DNA of 6,772 nucleotides from Paenibacillus sp. (GTDB lineage: Bacteria > Bacillota > Bacilli > Paenibacillales > Paenibacillaceae): positions 1 to 6,772 of the forward strand of contig JAQSXN010000222.1 in the NCBI GenBank assembly GCA_029256665.1, in the 5' to 3' direction. Position numbers and translations under genes: made by a program. Numbering within the stretch: position 1 is the stretch's first letter; each line of letters opens with the position of its first letter. The notes below the pieces were generated by a model. It worked only from the letters and a program-made list of their open reading frames with translations. It did not search any database and was not told the DNA's origin. This document shows, in pieces, positions 1 through 6,772 of this stretch.

Positions 1-1
1 C

Positions 2-1555
2 GGCGCAGCTACATCAGGTTCATCGCAAGCGCCTTCGGCGACTGCAGGCAATGCATCAGAGCCGGCAGCAGAAGCCAAAAGCTATACGATCAAGCTGTTC
101 ACCACTCGTATACAGCCCGATCCGGACGCTCCGATTCTGAAGGCGATCAACGAGAAGCTGGGCCACACCGTCGAGGTGACGGCCGTTCCCGACGCCAACT
201 ATACGGAGAAGCTGAATTTGTATTACGCCTCCAACGACATGCCGGACATCTTCCAGGCGGCGACGGAGGAGATTCGCAAAAACGGCACCGCGAAGTTCAC
301 GGAGGAGGAGCTGAAGACGCACATGCCGCTCTCCTACGCGGCGGGGCTGGAGCAATTCGAGGATTACGGCGTGACGAAGGAAGCCGCGATGAAACGTTTC
401 TCGGTAGACGGACAGCTCGCTTCTTTCACGATGGGCTCGAAGGAGCTGATCTATCCGTACGGCCTCGTCATTCGTCAGGATATGCTCGATGATTTCGGGC
501 TGGAGATGCCGAAAACGCTGGAAGACTGGGAAGTTTTCCTGAAGGCGTTCAAGGCGAAGTACCCGGACAAATATCCGCTGACGTCAAGAGGCAAGGACTC
601 GATTATTCAATCGTTTTATCCGTTCCTCTCCGCATTCGGCACGACGTACAGCAACTGGCAGCTTAAGGACGGCAAGCTGGTATACGGTCCGTTCATGCCG
701 GAGATGCGCGACGCGCTGGCGCTGCTCGCCGATTGGTACAAAGCCGGCTATATCAATCCGGAGTGGATCACGATGGACAACGCGGCCGTCAACAACGACT
801 GGATCAACGGCAATAGCGCTTTGATGCAATGGGTCAACCTTGGCAACGCCATCTCGGCTCCGTTCTCTCCGGGCTCCATCTTTGAGAGCCTGTCGCTAAG
901 CAATCCGAATGCCAAGATGGCATGGGCGCCGTTCCCGGTCTGGAAGCCCGAGGTGCTGCCGGCCGTGCCGACCTATGAAGGCATTACGAACTACGGCGTA
1001 AGCTTCGGCAAACATCTGGAGCAGGATCGCGAGAAGCTTTATGCGGCTATGAAAGTCGCCGACCAGTTGGCAAGCGACAAGGATACCTGGATGATGCTGA
1101 CCTACGGCATCGAAGGCCAGACCTACGATATGGTTGACGGCCTGCCGGTTATCCGCAAGGAAGTCAACTCCAATGAAGGTCGGGTGAAAGAAGGGTTCGG
1201 CTGGTACTTCCTGGCGATTCCGGGACGCAACTGGGCAGTGAATGAAACGACGAAAACGCAGGTGTACAAGGAGCAATTCGGCAAGTACGCACAGAACGAC
1301 GATGGCATCTATTCACGCAAAAATACCGATTGGGCGTTCAATCACGTCAACGGCGTGTTAACCTCGCCGTCCGGCGAAAATCTCGACGTGAAGGGCAAAG
1401 CCAAATCCGAAGAGTGGGGAACGGTATTCGCCAGCGTCATTATCGGCAATAAATCGTTGGAAGATTTCGACACTTTCATCGCCGCCTGGAAGAAGGAAGT
1501 CGGCGACGAAATGACGGAAGCAGCTAACCGGCTTTATCTGGAGCAATGGCAATAA
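2..1555 (+). CDS. ABC transporter extracellular solute-binding lipoprotein (LplA-type, sugar/oligosaccharide), 5'-truncated
   Basis: This is the substrate-capturing lipoprotein of a carbohydrate ABC importer, acting on the outer face of the membrane. The frame is open from the left edge to TAA at 1553-1555, giving 517 visible residues. The GTG at 176 is internal, because the in-frame sequence before it is clearly part of the protein. Bases 2-82 encode a Gly/Ala/Ser/Thr-rich tether of the kind that follows a lipobox Cys, and the mature fold then begins at about base 83 with SYTIKLF. The signal peptide and lipobox are outside the window. Family hallmarks include NMPDIF-like 'SNDMPDIFQ', 'PKTLEDWEVFLKAFKAKYPD', 'ADWYKAGYINPEW', 'YGIEGQTYDM' and a C-terminal 'EANRLYLEQW'-like end. 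LplA/LipO-like proteins of Paenibacillus run to about 530-560 residues, so only some 25-35 residues are missing. Two permease genes are expected upstream. The ligand is unknown; the downstream lyase suggests an acidic oligosaccharide. Confidence 0.93.
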   Translation, partial: GAATSGSSQAPSATAGNASEPAAEAKSYTIKLFTTRIQPDPDAPILKAINEKLGHTVEVTAVPDANYTEKLNLYYASNDMPDIFQAATEEIRKNGTAKFTEEELKTHMPLSYAAGLEQFEDYGVTKEAAMKRFSVDGQLASFTMGSKELIYPYGLVIRQDMLDDFGLEMPKTLEDWEVFLKAFKAKYPDKYPLTSRGKDSIIQSFYPFLSAFGTTYSNWQLKDGKLVYGPFMPEMRDALALLADWYKAGYINPEWITMDNAAVNNDWINGNSALMQWVNLGNAISAPFSPGSIFESLSLSNPNAKMAWAPFPVWKPEVLPAVPTYEGITNYGVSFGKHLEQDREKLYAAMKVADQLASDKDTWMMLTYGIEGQTYDMVDGLPVIRKEVNSNEGRVKEGFGWYFLAIPGRNWAVNETTKTQVYKEQFGKYAQNDDGIYSRKNTDWAFNHVNGVLTSPSGENLDVKGKAKSEEWGTVFASVIIGNKSLEDFDTFIAAWKKEVGDEMTEAANRLYLEQWQ

Positions 1556-1576
1556 AAAAACATAAACGTTCGGCCC

Positions 1577-1611
1577 GAATCCTGGGCGGCTAGCGATGCC
1601 GCCCGGGATTC
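1577..1611 (+). terminator. Intercistronic GC-rich hairpin, leaky terminator or mRNA-stabilising element
   Basis: The left arm 1577-1590 (GAATCCTGGGCGGC) pairs with the right arm 1598-1611 (GCCGCCCGGGATTC) over 14 bp with a single G-U wobble, around a 7-base loop TAGCGAT. It lies 22 bases after the stop of the binding-protein gene. No U-tract follows on the + strand (the next bases are CGACTGAAGG), so it is not a canonical intrinsic terminator. Similar stable hairpins after binding-protein genes are known to protect the upstream message and raise its level relative to downstream genes, and that role is inferred here. Partial termination remains possible. Confidence 0.6.
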
Positions 1612-1635
1612 CGACTGAAGGGGACTATTGCAGAT

Positions 1636-1651
1636 CCGGCTACGCAGCCGG
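1636..1651 (+). other. Small hairpin just upstream of the flavoprotein ribosome binding site
   Basis: CCGGCT (1636-1641) and AGCCGG (1646-1651) are perfect inverted repeats around the loop ACGC, and a T-G wobble could extend the stem by one pair. The stem ends 6 bases before the Shine-Dalgarno sequence. It could keep the leader of the next gene structured without masking the ribosome site. A 6-bp GC palindrome is expected fairly often in GC-rich DNA, so function is uncertain. Confidence 0.3.
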
Positions 1652-1657
1652 GAGAGC

Positions 1658-1665
1658 AGGAGGAG
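1658..1665 (+). promoter_or_regulatory. Ribosome binding site of the flavoprotein gene
   Basis: AGGAGGAG lies 5 bases (counted from the AGGAGG core) before the ATG at 1669. It is a near-perfect match to the Bacillales anti-Shine-Dalgarno sequence. It fixes ATG 1669 as the start, and the first Rossmann strand follows directly after it. No convincing -35/-10 pair was seen in the 113-base gap, so expression probably comes by readthrough from upstream. Confidence 0.85.
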
Positions 1666-1668
1666 CAT

Positions 1669-4600
1669 ATGGTGAAAACGGTAGACATCGTCGTATTGGG
1701 AGGCGGACTGGCAGGCTGCGCCGTCGCGCGAAGCGCCGCCGCGCAAGGGCTGCGGGCCGCGATTGTGGAACGCAGGGCCTCGCTCGGACATGAGCTGACC
1801 GCCACGGGGAGGGCATGGATTCGCAACGGAACGTCGGAGAGCTTGCTTCCCTTGCCGGGCGGCAGCTTGAAGAAACGGCTGTTGCAGGAACTGCTGGATG
1901 ACGGGAATGTTCCGCTATTCTGCGCGGCGCCAGCCGCCGTCGCAATGCGGGAGGACGTCGCGGCGGGCGTCGTCATCGGCAATAAATACGGCTTGCAATG
2001 GCTGCCCGCGAGGGCGGTCATCGATACGACCCCCGGCGGCACGTTCGCCGGGTTGCTTAGCCATGCCCGCACAAGCGGTGGAGAGACCGTCGAAGTCGCC
2101 TATGTGCTGGAGATGGAAGGGGTCGGCTATTATTATGAGCCGGTGCAGCGGGTTCCGGCATCATTCGGTTGCCTTCGCGACGAGGTTATCTTGCATGATG
2201 GGCAGAGGAACAGGACGCTTCTCGTGGAGTTTGTTTTCACGATGACGCTGCCTCCGGGCATTCGCAACGGGAATGCCGTTGCGGCAAGCGAGGCGAAGCG
2301 GCGAGCCGGCGAGCTTGCCGAATGGCTGCGGGGCAATGTGGAGGCTTTCGCAGACGCAAGGTTAAGTCATCTGCCTCCCGAAGCTCTTATTCGAGGCCGG
2401 AAGCCGGAGTCGGGGGAAGCGGAGGAGTTGGCTTGGCCGGGCTTGTTGTTGCCGCGGTACGGCGCAGCTTCAGAGAATGGCGACGAGGGACGCTCGAAGC
2501 TGTCGGCCTATGCGGGACTATACGCCCTGCCGGCGTCGATCGGACGCAAGCTGAGCACGCGCGATCTGGAGCGGCTGTCCGAACAGGCGGACCGTCTGAT
2601 CGAAGCCGTAGTCCGCGAGCTCTCCGATGCGCAGCCGGAGCCGATGGAATATCGCTTCGGAGCGTCGGCGATTGCCGCGGCGGACTGCTTGTCATCCCCG
2701 TTCGAGGACCGGGGGATGGACGTGGCCTTGACCCGGCTCTCGATCAACGGCAAGGCGATCGCAGACCGGATGACGGCTTCCGCGCTGGTGGCTGGGCTCG
2801 GCACCTCCGGGATGATGGCCGCCAGGGCGCTGATCGAGCAAGGCGCGAAGCCGATGATGCTGGAGTCCAACAGCGAGCCGGGCGGCACAAGCGTGGTCGG
2901 ACAGGTGCACGGGTATTGGAACGGCTACCGCGACGGGATCAATGCGGTTCGCGACAAGCAAGTGAAGGAGATTGCGCGGCGCGTCAGCGGCAAAGGCAAT
3001 GCGACGGACGGCGTGGCGGCGATTCTGTATCAGCAGGAGCTGCTGCGGGAACATGCGGAGCGTTGCTTCACGGGGACGCTGCTGTGCGGAGCGCTCACGG
3101 AAGGCAACCGGGTGACCGGAGCGCTGGCGGTCGATGAGCGGGGATTATTCGCCATCGATGCGGAGGTGACCATCGATGCGACGGGAGATGCGGACGTCGC
3201 TTATCTCGCGGGCTGCGACTACGAATTCGGAGATCCGCGCGACGGCGTAACCCAGAGCTGCAGCCAGTGGGGCGAGGAGCATTGGGATATTCGCACGTTC
3301 AAGGATTCGCGTTATTTGTCCGATATCGACGTGATTTATCAGGATCGTTATTCCGAACTGCTGCGCGGCATCGTTCTGGCCCATCGGGACAATAGCGACT
3401 ATCGTTTCTCCGACATGCTGACGGTGCGGGAATCGAGACGGATCAAGGGCGAATATGTGCTCACGATGAAGGATATTTATACGGGCTCGGCGCCGGACGA
3501 CTGCGTCGGCGTGACACTGACGCCGTTCGACAATCACGGTATCGGCTCCGGTTATTACGCCCAGATGGGTCTGAACGCGGTTCATGAGAAAAACAAGGCG
3601 CGCATCCCGTACCGCTCATACATTCCGAAGGGGCGCGAAGGGCTGCTCGTGACGGGCAAGTCATTCTCCGCCACGCGGGACGCCGCCTGCATCTGCCGGA
3701 TGAACGCCGATCTGCGGCATGCCGGCTACACGGTCGGCTTGGCTGCGGCAATGGCTTGCGGCAATGGCGTCGGCGTGAGGGAGATCGACTTGTCGGAGCT
3801 TCAGTCAAAGCTGCGGGAGCTCGGCATCCTGCCGGAATGGGCGCTGACGAAGTCGCCGGAGGACGGCGCCGACGCTCCTAATATTGCCGGCGGCCGCTAC
3901 GATTTCCTTCGCTTGTTGTCCGGCCCGAAGGAGGAAGCATTGCGGCTGGGTCGCGTTGCGCTCCGTTCGGCGGATGAGAAGACGCGTAGCGGAGGTTTCA
4001 CGGTACTGGCCTGGCATGAGGAAGCGGATGCGCTTGATGCCGTGGCCATGCGGCTGGAGGCGGCCATTCGCGCAGGCGGGCTTGCGGCATCGCCATTATC
4101 GGAAGATGCCGAGGAGAAGGAGCTGGCCTTTACGATCAATCGAGACATCGCATTGCTGGGCAAGGCGGCGCGCCGCGCCGACGCGGAAACGATTCGGCTG
4201 GCGTTGGAGCGGGCGAGCGCTGGCGGTTCCGTGCAATATTTGTCGACGGCGTACCATCGCAGCCGGATCGACGGCTGGCGAGTGCCGCATTACATGAGGC
4301 TGATGACGCTGGCTCAGGCGTGCGAGCGACTGGCCGATCCGGAGCTGCTGCCCGGTCTGGAGCGGCTGCTGGAAGAACGGGAGCTATCCGGATATGTATC
4401 GGACACGAAGCATGGAGGGGTGAAGCCGTTCTTTTGTTCATACCTGGAGCTTAGCCTCGCCCGGGCATCCGCGCGCTGCTCGGGCCGCAAGGGCATGGAG
4501 CGGTTGATCGACTACCTGGGAGATGTCCGGTATGTGCTTGGCGACATCGCCCGCAGGGAGCTAACGGACATGACAGGATGCGATTTCGGCTTCGATCGCG

Positions 4601-4689
4601 AGCTGTGGCGCGGCTGGCTGCGGGAGCAGGCGGTGCTCGCGGCGGTGGCATACGAGGGGCCGGTCACCGGTTATACGGAGGTGCATTAG
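1669..4689 (+). CDS. FAD-dependent oxidoreductase with tandem Rossmann modules and HEAT-like C-terminal domain
   Basis: This 1006-residue protein, with no signal peptide or membrane segment, is a predicted cytoplasmic flavoenzyme. Residues 1 to about 365 begin with a Rossmann motif (VVLGGGLAG, 8-16; acidic end IVER, 32-35) and carry IDTTPGGTFAGL at 118-129. Residues about 370-700 hold a second, more complete FAD module: GLGTSG at 376-381, MLES at 397-400, PGGTS at 404-408, IDATGDADVAYLAG at 502-515, DMLTVRESRRIKGEYVLT at 582-599, PYRSYIPKG at 647-655, and the C-terminal FAD signature LLVTGKSFSATRDA at 659-672. This order is typical of the FAD_oxidored family (PF12831-like). Residues about 745-990 are helical and HEAT-like, with LTDMTGCDFGFDRELWRGWL at 965-984. 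Common family members are much shorter and carry one Rossmann module. The electron acceptor and substrate are unknown. Its place between a sugar-binding protein and a lyase suggests oxidation or reduction of a sugar or lyase product. Confidence 0.92.
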   Translation: MVKTVDIVVLGGGLAGCAVARSAAAQGLRAAIVERRASLGHELTATGRAWIRNGTSESLLPLPGGSLKKRLLQELLDDGNVPLFCAAPAAVAMREDVAAGVVIGNKYGLQWLPARAVIDTTPGGTFAGLLSHARTSGGETVEVAYVLEMEGVGYYYEPVQRVPASFGCLRDEVILHDGQRNRTLLVEFVFTMTLPPGIRNGNAVAASEAKRRAGELAEWLRGNVEAFADARLSHLPPEALIRGRKPESGEAEELAWPGLLLPRYGAASENGDEGRSKLSAYAGLYALPASIGRKLSTRDLERLSEQADRLIEAVVRELSDAQPEPMEYRFGASAIAAADCLSSPFEDRGMDVALTRLSINGKAIADRMTASALVAGLGTSGMMAARALIEQGAKPMMLESNSEPGGTSVVGQVHGYWNGYRDGINAVRDKQVKEIARRVSGKGNATDGVAAILYQQELLREHAERCFTGTLLCGALTEGNRVTGALAVDERGLFAIDAEVTIDATGDADVAYLAGCDYEFGDPRDGVTQSCSQWGEEHWDIRTFKDSRYLSDIDVIYQDRYSELLRGIVLAHRDNSDYRFSDMLTVRESRRIKGEYVLTMKDIYTGSAPDDCVGVTLTPFDNHGIGSGYYAQMGLNAVHEKNKARIPYRSYIPKGREGLLVTGKSFSATRDAACICRMNADLRHAGYTVGLAAAMACGNGVGVREIDLSELQSKLRELGILPEWALTKSPEDGADAPNIAGGRYDFLRLLSGPKEEALRLGRVALRSADEKTRSGGFTVLAWHEEADALDAVAMRLEAAIRAGGLAASPLSEDAEEKELAFTINRDIALLGKAARRADAETIRLALERASAGGSVQYLSTAYHRSRIDGWRVPHYMRLMTLAQACERLADPELLPGLERLLEERELSGYVSDTKHGGVKPFFCSYLELSLARASARCSGRKGMERLIDYLGDVRYVLGDIARRELTDMTGCDFGFDRELWRGWLREQAVLAAVAYEGPVTGYTEVH
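4677..4683 (+). promoter_or_regulatory. Ribosome binding site of the lyase gene, inside the end of the flavoprotein gene
   Basis: GGAGGTG sits within the last codons of the flavoprotein gene. It is 8 bases before TTG 4692 but 17 bases before ATG 4701, so spacing favours the TTG start. The site lies in translated RNA and the stop codon follows within 6 bases, which is the usual layout for translational coupling. Confidence 0.7.
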
Positions 4690-4691
4690 AG

Positions 4692-6772
4692 TTGAAAGAG
4701 ATGCGCGTAACACCCATTAATATGGCGGAGGCGATCATCGAGCCGTTCTGGGATCCGGGCTTAAGCGGGCTCGACGGCTGGAGTATCAAGGACGGGAGCG
4801 GCCACGGGCTTAAGGTGGGACAGACCTGGTGCAACGTATCCGTGAACTGGGAGAAGCCGCCGCAGGGCGGACCGGTGCTGCGTATGGAGCGAAGCACAGA
4901 GCTTGACGTATCCGGCTACGACGGTCTTGTCGTGTCGGCGGCGCTTCCGGAGGATGGAAGGCTGCGACTCGAGGCGGTGACGGATCGAGGGACGATTGGC
5001 AGAACCTTCGGACAAGGAGGCAAGGTGGAGGATGTGCTGCCGCTGGAAGGCGCAACGAAGCTTCTATGGATTGCGGTAGAGATTCATGTCGGGCGGCCGC
5101 AAGCATCGTCGGCCTGGTTCAACTGGATCGGTCTGCAGCATGCCGGACTGCTGGAGCGCTACAACAAGCAGTGGAGCCGGTTCGATGCGCGCTGGGAAGG
5201 CTACCTGGTCGACGAGAGCAACGAGCCGTCCTTCCTTCCGGCCTACGGCATCGCGATCACGCCGGAGGAGCTGGAGCGGAACAGGGAACGCCACGAGGCG
5301 GAATGGGCGGAGACGGGGACAAGCGGCTATTGGGAGCAGGCGAAGCCGTTCGCGGACATTGCCCCCGAAAGCCAGATTCGGGAGTATGCCCGGTTCTGGC
5401 AGGATTCCCGCTTCGCCCGCACGAGAGAGAACGATCAGTTCATCGTGTCGCCGGGGATGAAGCTGCTGCTGTACGCGCTGCTGACCCGCGACAAGAAGCT
5501 GCTCCGCCTGGCGGCTCGTTATGCGTTGTCGTTATGCATGATTCCGAACTGGAGCGACGGTTTTATTACCCGCTTCCCCGGCGGCGTCTTCGACCATCGC
5601 TGCTTCGTGCAGTCGCTGGTGCTGACCGAGCTGGCCTTTGCCCTGGACGGGGCAGGCGATCTGTTTACGCCGCTCGGCAAGGAACTTATAACGCGCCGGA
5701 TGATGGAAGAGGGGCTGGGCGGCGTCAACTGGACCGTGTGGAAACATGATTATATTTTCGAATGCAATCAGTTGGCCTGGTTCACCGCGGGAAGAATGCT
5801 TGGCTACGCCGTTCTCTCCCGCGAACATCCGCGCATCATTCCTTATATGGAGCAGGCGTACCGGGAAATCTGCGAAAGCATGGAAAGCGTTGTCGCAAGC
5901 GACGGCTCCACCGTAGAAGGGCCGATGTACTTTATGTGCCAACCGGGCATGGGCGGAGCCGGCTTGTATTATTATGCGCGAGCCGCGGGCAGGACGTTCG
6001 CGGAGGTCGTGCCGAGCAGTCTGCTGCGTACGGGCGATTATGTCGACTCGATCGTTTCGACGGACCGGGGACGCGACTTCATTACCATTTGCGACAGCGG
6101 TCCCCATGCTTCGCTGCGTTCGGCGGCCGTAATGGCGTATCTGATGCCGGACAGCCAGTGGGTGGCCGTCGCGCGCAAGGCGCTGAAGCGGGCAGGCGGG
6201 CGATACAACGATTTTATCGCCGAGGATTTGATGAGGTCGCTCCCCGCCGCCGATCCGCCGCCGAAGCCGTTCGTCCGTCTGCCGGAGGCCGGCTATGCCG
6301 CGTCTACCCGCATGCTGCACGGCCGCCCGGCGAAGCTGTTCGTGATGGGCAACAAGGCGGGCGCCGGACATACGCATGAGGACAAGGGCAGCTTCGTGCT
6401 GGAATACGCGGGCGAGACGTTCGCCATGGACCCCGGCGTCTGCTCGTATAACCTGCCGATGTCCCGCGAGCTGCAGCAATGCCAATGGCATAATATGCTG
6501 CTCCCGCTCGGCATGCCGGAGCGCCCGCATCCGTCACATCCGCTGGAGGTGGACGTCATGCCCGAGGGAGACGGCGACGAGACGCGCTTGCGCCTGCGCA
6601 CGGAGCTTGCCGCCAGCTTCCCCGATTATTACCGGAAGTGGGAGCGCAGTTATCTCTCCGAGACGCCTGATGAACTGATTGTCACGGACGAATACGAGCT
6701 GCGCCGGGGCACGGGCGTTGCGTTCCACGTGCATACCTTGCTGCCTTGCGCGTTGCATCAGGGCAAGGTAGT
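4692..6772 (+). CDS. Heparinase II/III-family polysaccharide lyase, 3'-truncated, probable TTG start
   Basis: The frame starts 2 bases after the previous stop and stays open to the right edge, giving 693 complete codons. TTG 4692 is chosen by ribosome-site spacing; ATG 4701, three codons later, is the alternative. There is no signal peptide, so the enzyme should be cytoplasmic and act on imported oligosaccharides by beta-elimination next to a uronic acid. Residues about 15-150 look like a beta-sandwich carbohydrate-binding-type domain (ELDVSGYDGLVV at 70-81). Residues about 225-520 form the alpha/alpha toroid, with FECNQLAWF at 356-364 and DGSTVEGPMYF at 404-414. The heparinase II/III beta-domain follows, with GAGHTHEDKGSFVLEYAG at 557-574, MDPGVCSY at 579-586 and WHNMLLPLG at 599-607. 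N359, Y413 and H560 or H600 are the candidate catalytic Asn, Tyr and His; the 54-residue Asn-to-Tyr spacing matches what I recall for heparinase III. The true substrate (heparan-like, alginate-like or other uronate glycan) cannot be told. The C-terminal end is missing. Confidence 0.92.
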   Translation, partial: MKEMRVTPINMAEAIIEPFWDPGLSGLDGWSIKDGSGHGLKVGQTWCNVSVNWEKPPQGGPVLRMERSTELDVSGYDGLVVSAALPEDGRLRLEAVTDRGTIGRTFGQGGKVEDVLPLEGATKLLWIAVEIHVGRPQASSAWFNWIGLQHAGLLERYNKQWSRFDARWEGYLVDESNEPSFLPAYGIAITPEELERNRERHEAEWAETGTSGYWEQAKPFADIAPESQIREYARFWQDSRFARTRENDQFIVSPGMKLLLYALLTRDKKLLRLAARYALSLCMIPNWSDGFITRFPGGVFDHRCFVQSLVLTELAFALDGAGDLFTPLGKELITRRMMEEGLGGVNWTVWKHDYIFECNQLAWFTAGRMLGYAVLSREHPRIIPYMEQAYREICESMESVVASDGSTVEGPMYFMCQPGMGGAGLYYYARAAGRTFAEVVPSSLLRTGDYVDSIVSTDRGRDFITICDSGPHASLRSAAVMAYLMPDSQWVAVARKALKRAGGRYNDFIAEDLMRSLPAADPPPKPFVRLPEAGYAASTRMLHGRPAKLFVMGNKAGAGHTHEDKGSFVLEYAGETFAMDPGVCSYNLPMSRELQQCQWHNMLLPLGMPERPHPSHPLEVDVMPEGDGDETRLRLRTELAASFPDYYRKWERSYLSETPDELIVTDEYELRRGTGVAFHVHTLLPCALHQGKV

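Noticed and set aside
176..178. GTG at 176 as the start of the binding-protein gene
   Set aside because: The frame is open to the left edge, and bases 2-175 encode a lipoprotein tether and the first strand of the mature fold. There is no ribosome site at suitable spacing before the GTG.
1554..1611. Intrinsic terminator for a gene on the minus strand (hairpin 1577-1611 followed by the T-run complementary to 1554-1560)
   Set aside because: The T-run would lie 16 bases beyond the stem, too far for intrinsic termination, and no minus-strand gene is present to be terminated.
1556..1668. Internal promoter in the gap before the flavoprotein gene
   Set aside because: TTGCAG at 1628-1633 resembles a -35 box, but at 17-base spacing the sequence is GGAGAG, not a -10 box, and it overlaps the region leading to the ribosome site.
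2322..3137. Second + strand open frame of 271 codons inside the flavoprotein gene
   Set aside because: It is an out-of-frame shadow with an Arg/Gly/Ala-rich, domain-free translation, overlapping the region that encodes the second Rossmann motif in the correct frame.
5066..6379. Two successive + strand open frames (5066-5749 and 5762-6379) that might suggest small genes or a frameshift
   Set aside because: Both are in the same wrong frame relative to the lyase, whose own frame (4692 onward) is uninterrupted and carries all conserved motifs through this stretch. No frameshift is needed.
5532..6530. Long open frame on the minus strand (332 codons) opposite the lyase gene
   Set aside because: It is antisense to a well-supported lyase frame with family motifs on the + strand. 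Its translation is rich in Arg, His and Ala with no recognisable domain, as expected from the complement of GC-rich coding DNA.

Overview
The window reads as part of one catabolic operon from a GC-rich, spore-forming-type Firmicute of the Paenibacillaceae (Paenibacillus, Cohnella or a relative). The reasons are an LplA-type lipoprotein sugar-binding protein, strong AGGAGG-type ribosome binding sites, a TTG start codon, G/C-ending codons, and a heparinase II/III-family lyase beside a large FAD enzyme. The taxonomic call is inference from gene style; no rRNA or tRNA gene is present.

Three protein genes fill almost the whole window, all on the + strand. Positions 2-1555 hold the 3' part of an ABC-transporter solute-binding lipoprotein; its signal peptide and lipobox lie before the window. 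A 113-base gap (1556-1668) holds a 14-bp hairpin without a U-tract, a second small hairpin, and a strong ribosome binding site. Positions 1669-4689 encode a 1006-residue protein with two Rossmann FAD/NAD-binding modules in tandem, the second a recognisable FAD_oxidored-type enzyme, and a helical HEAT-like C-terminus. From 4692 to the right edge runs a heparinase II/III-family polysaccharide lyase. It starts 2 bases after the previous stop, probably at a TTG codon, and is cut off by the window end. The 4692-6772 frame stays open with no stop.

The proposed logic is that the lipoprotein captures an oligosaccharide outside the cell and hands it to two permeases, probably encoded upstream. The other two products show no signal peptide, so they should act in the cytoplasm: the lyase cleaves an imported, probably uronic-acid-containing oligosaccharide, and the flavoprotein carries out a redox step on the sugar or a product. 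Substrate and flavoprotein reaction cannot be read from the sequence. The least described element is the double-Rossmann plus HEAT-like flavoprotein translationally coupled to a cytoplasmic lyase.

I see no mobile element, CRISPR array, RNA gene, regulator gene or convincing promoter.
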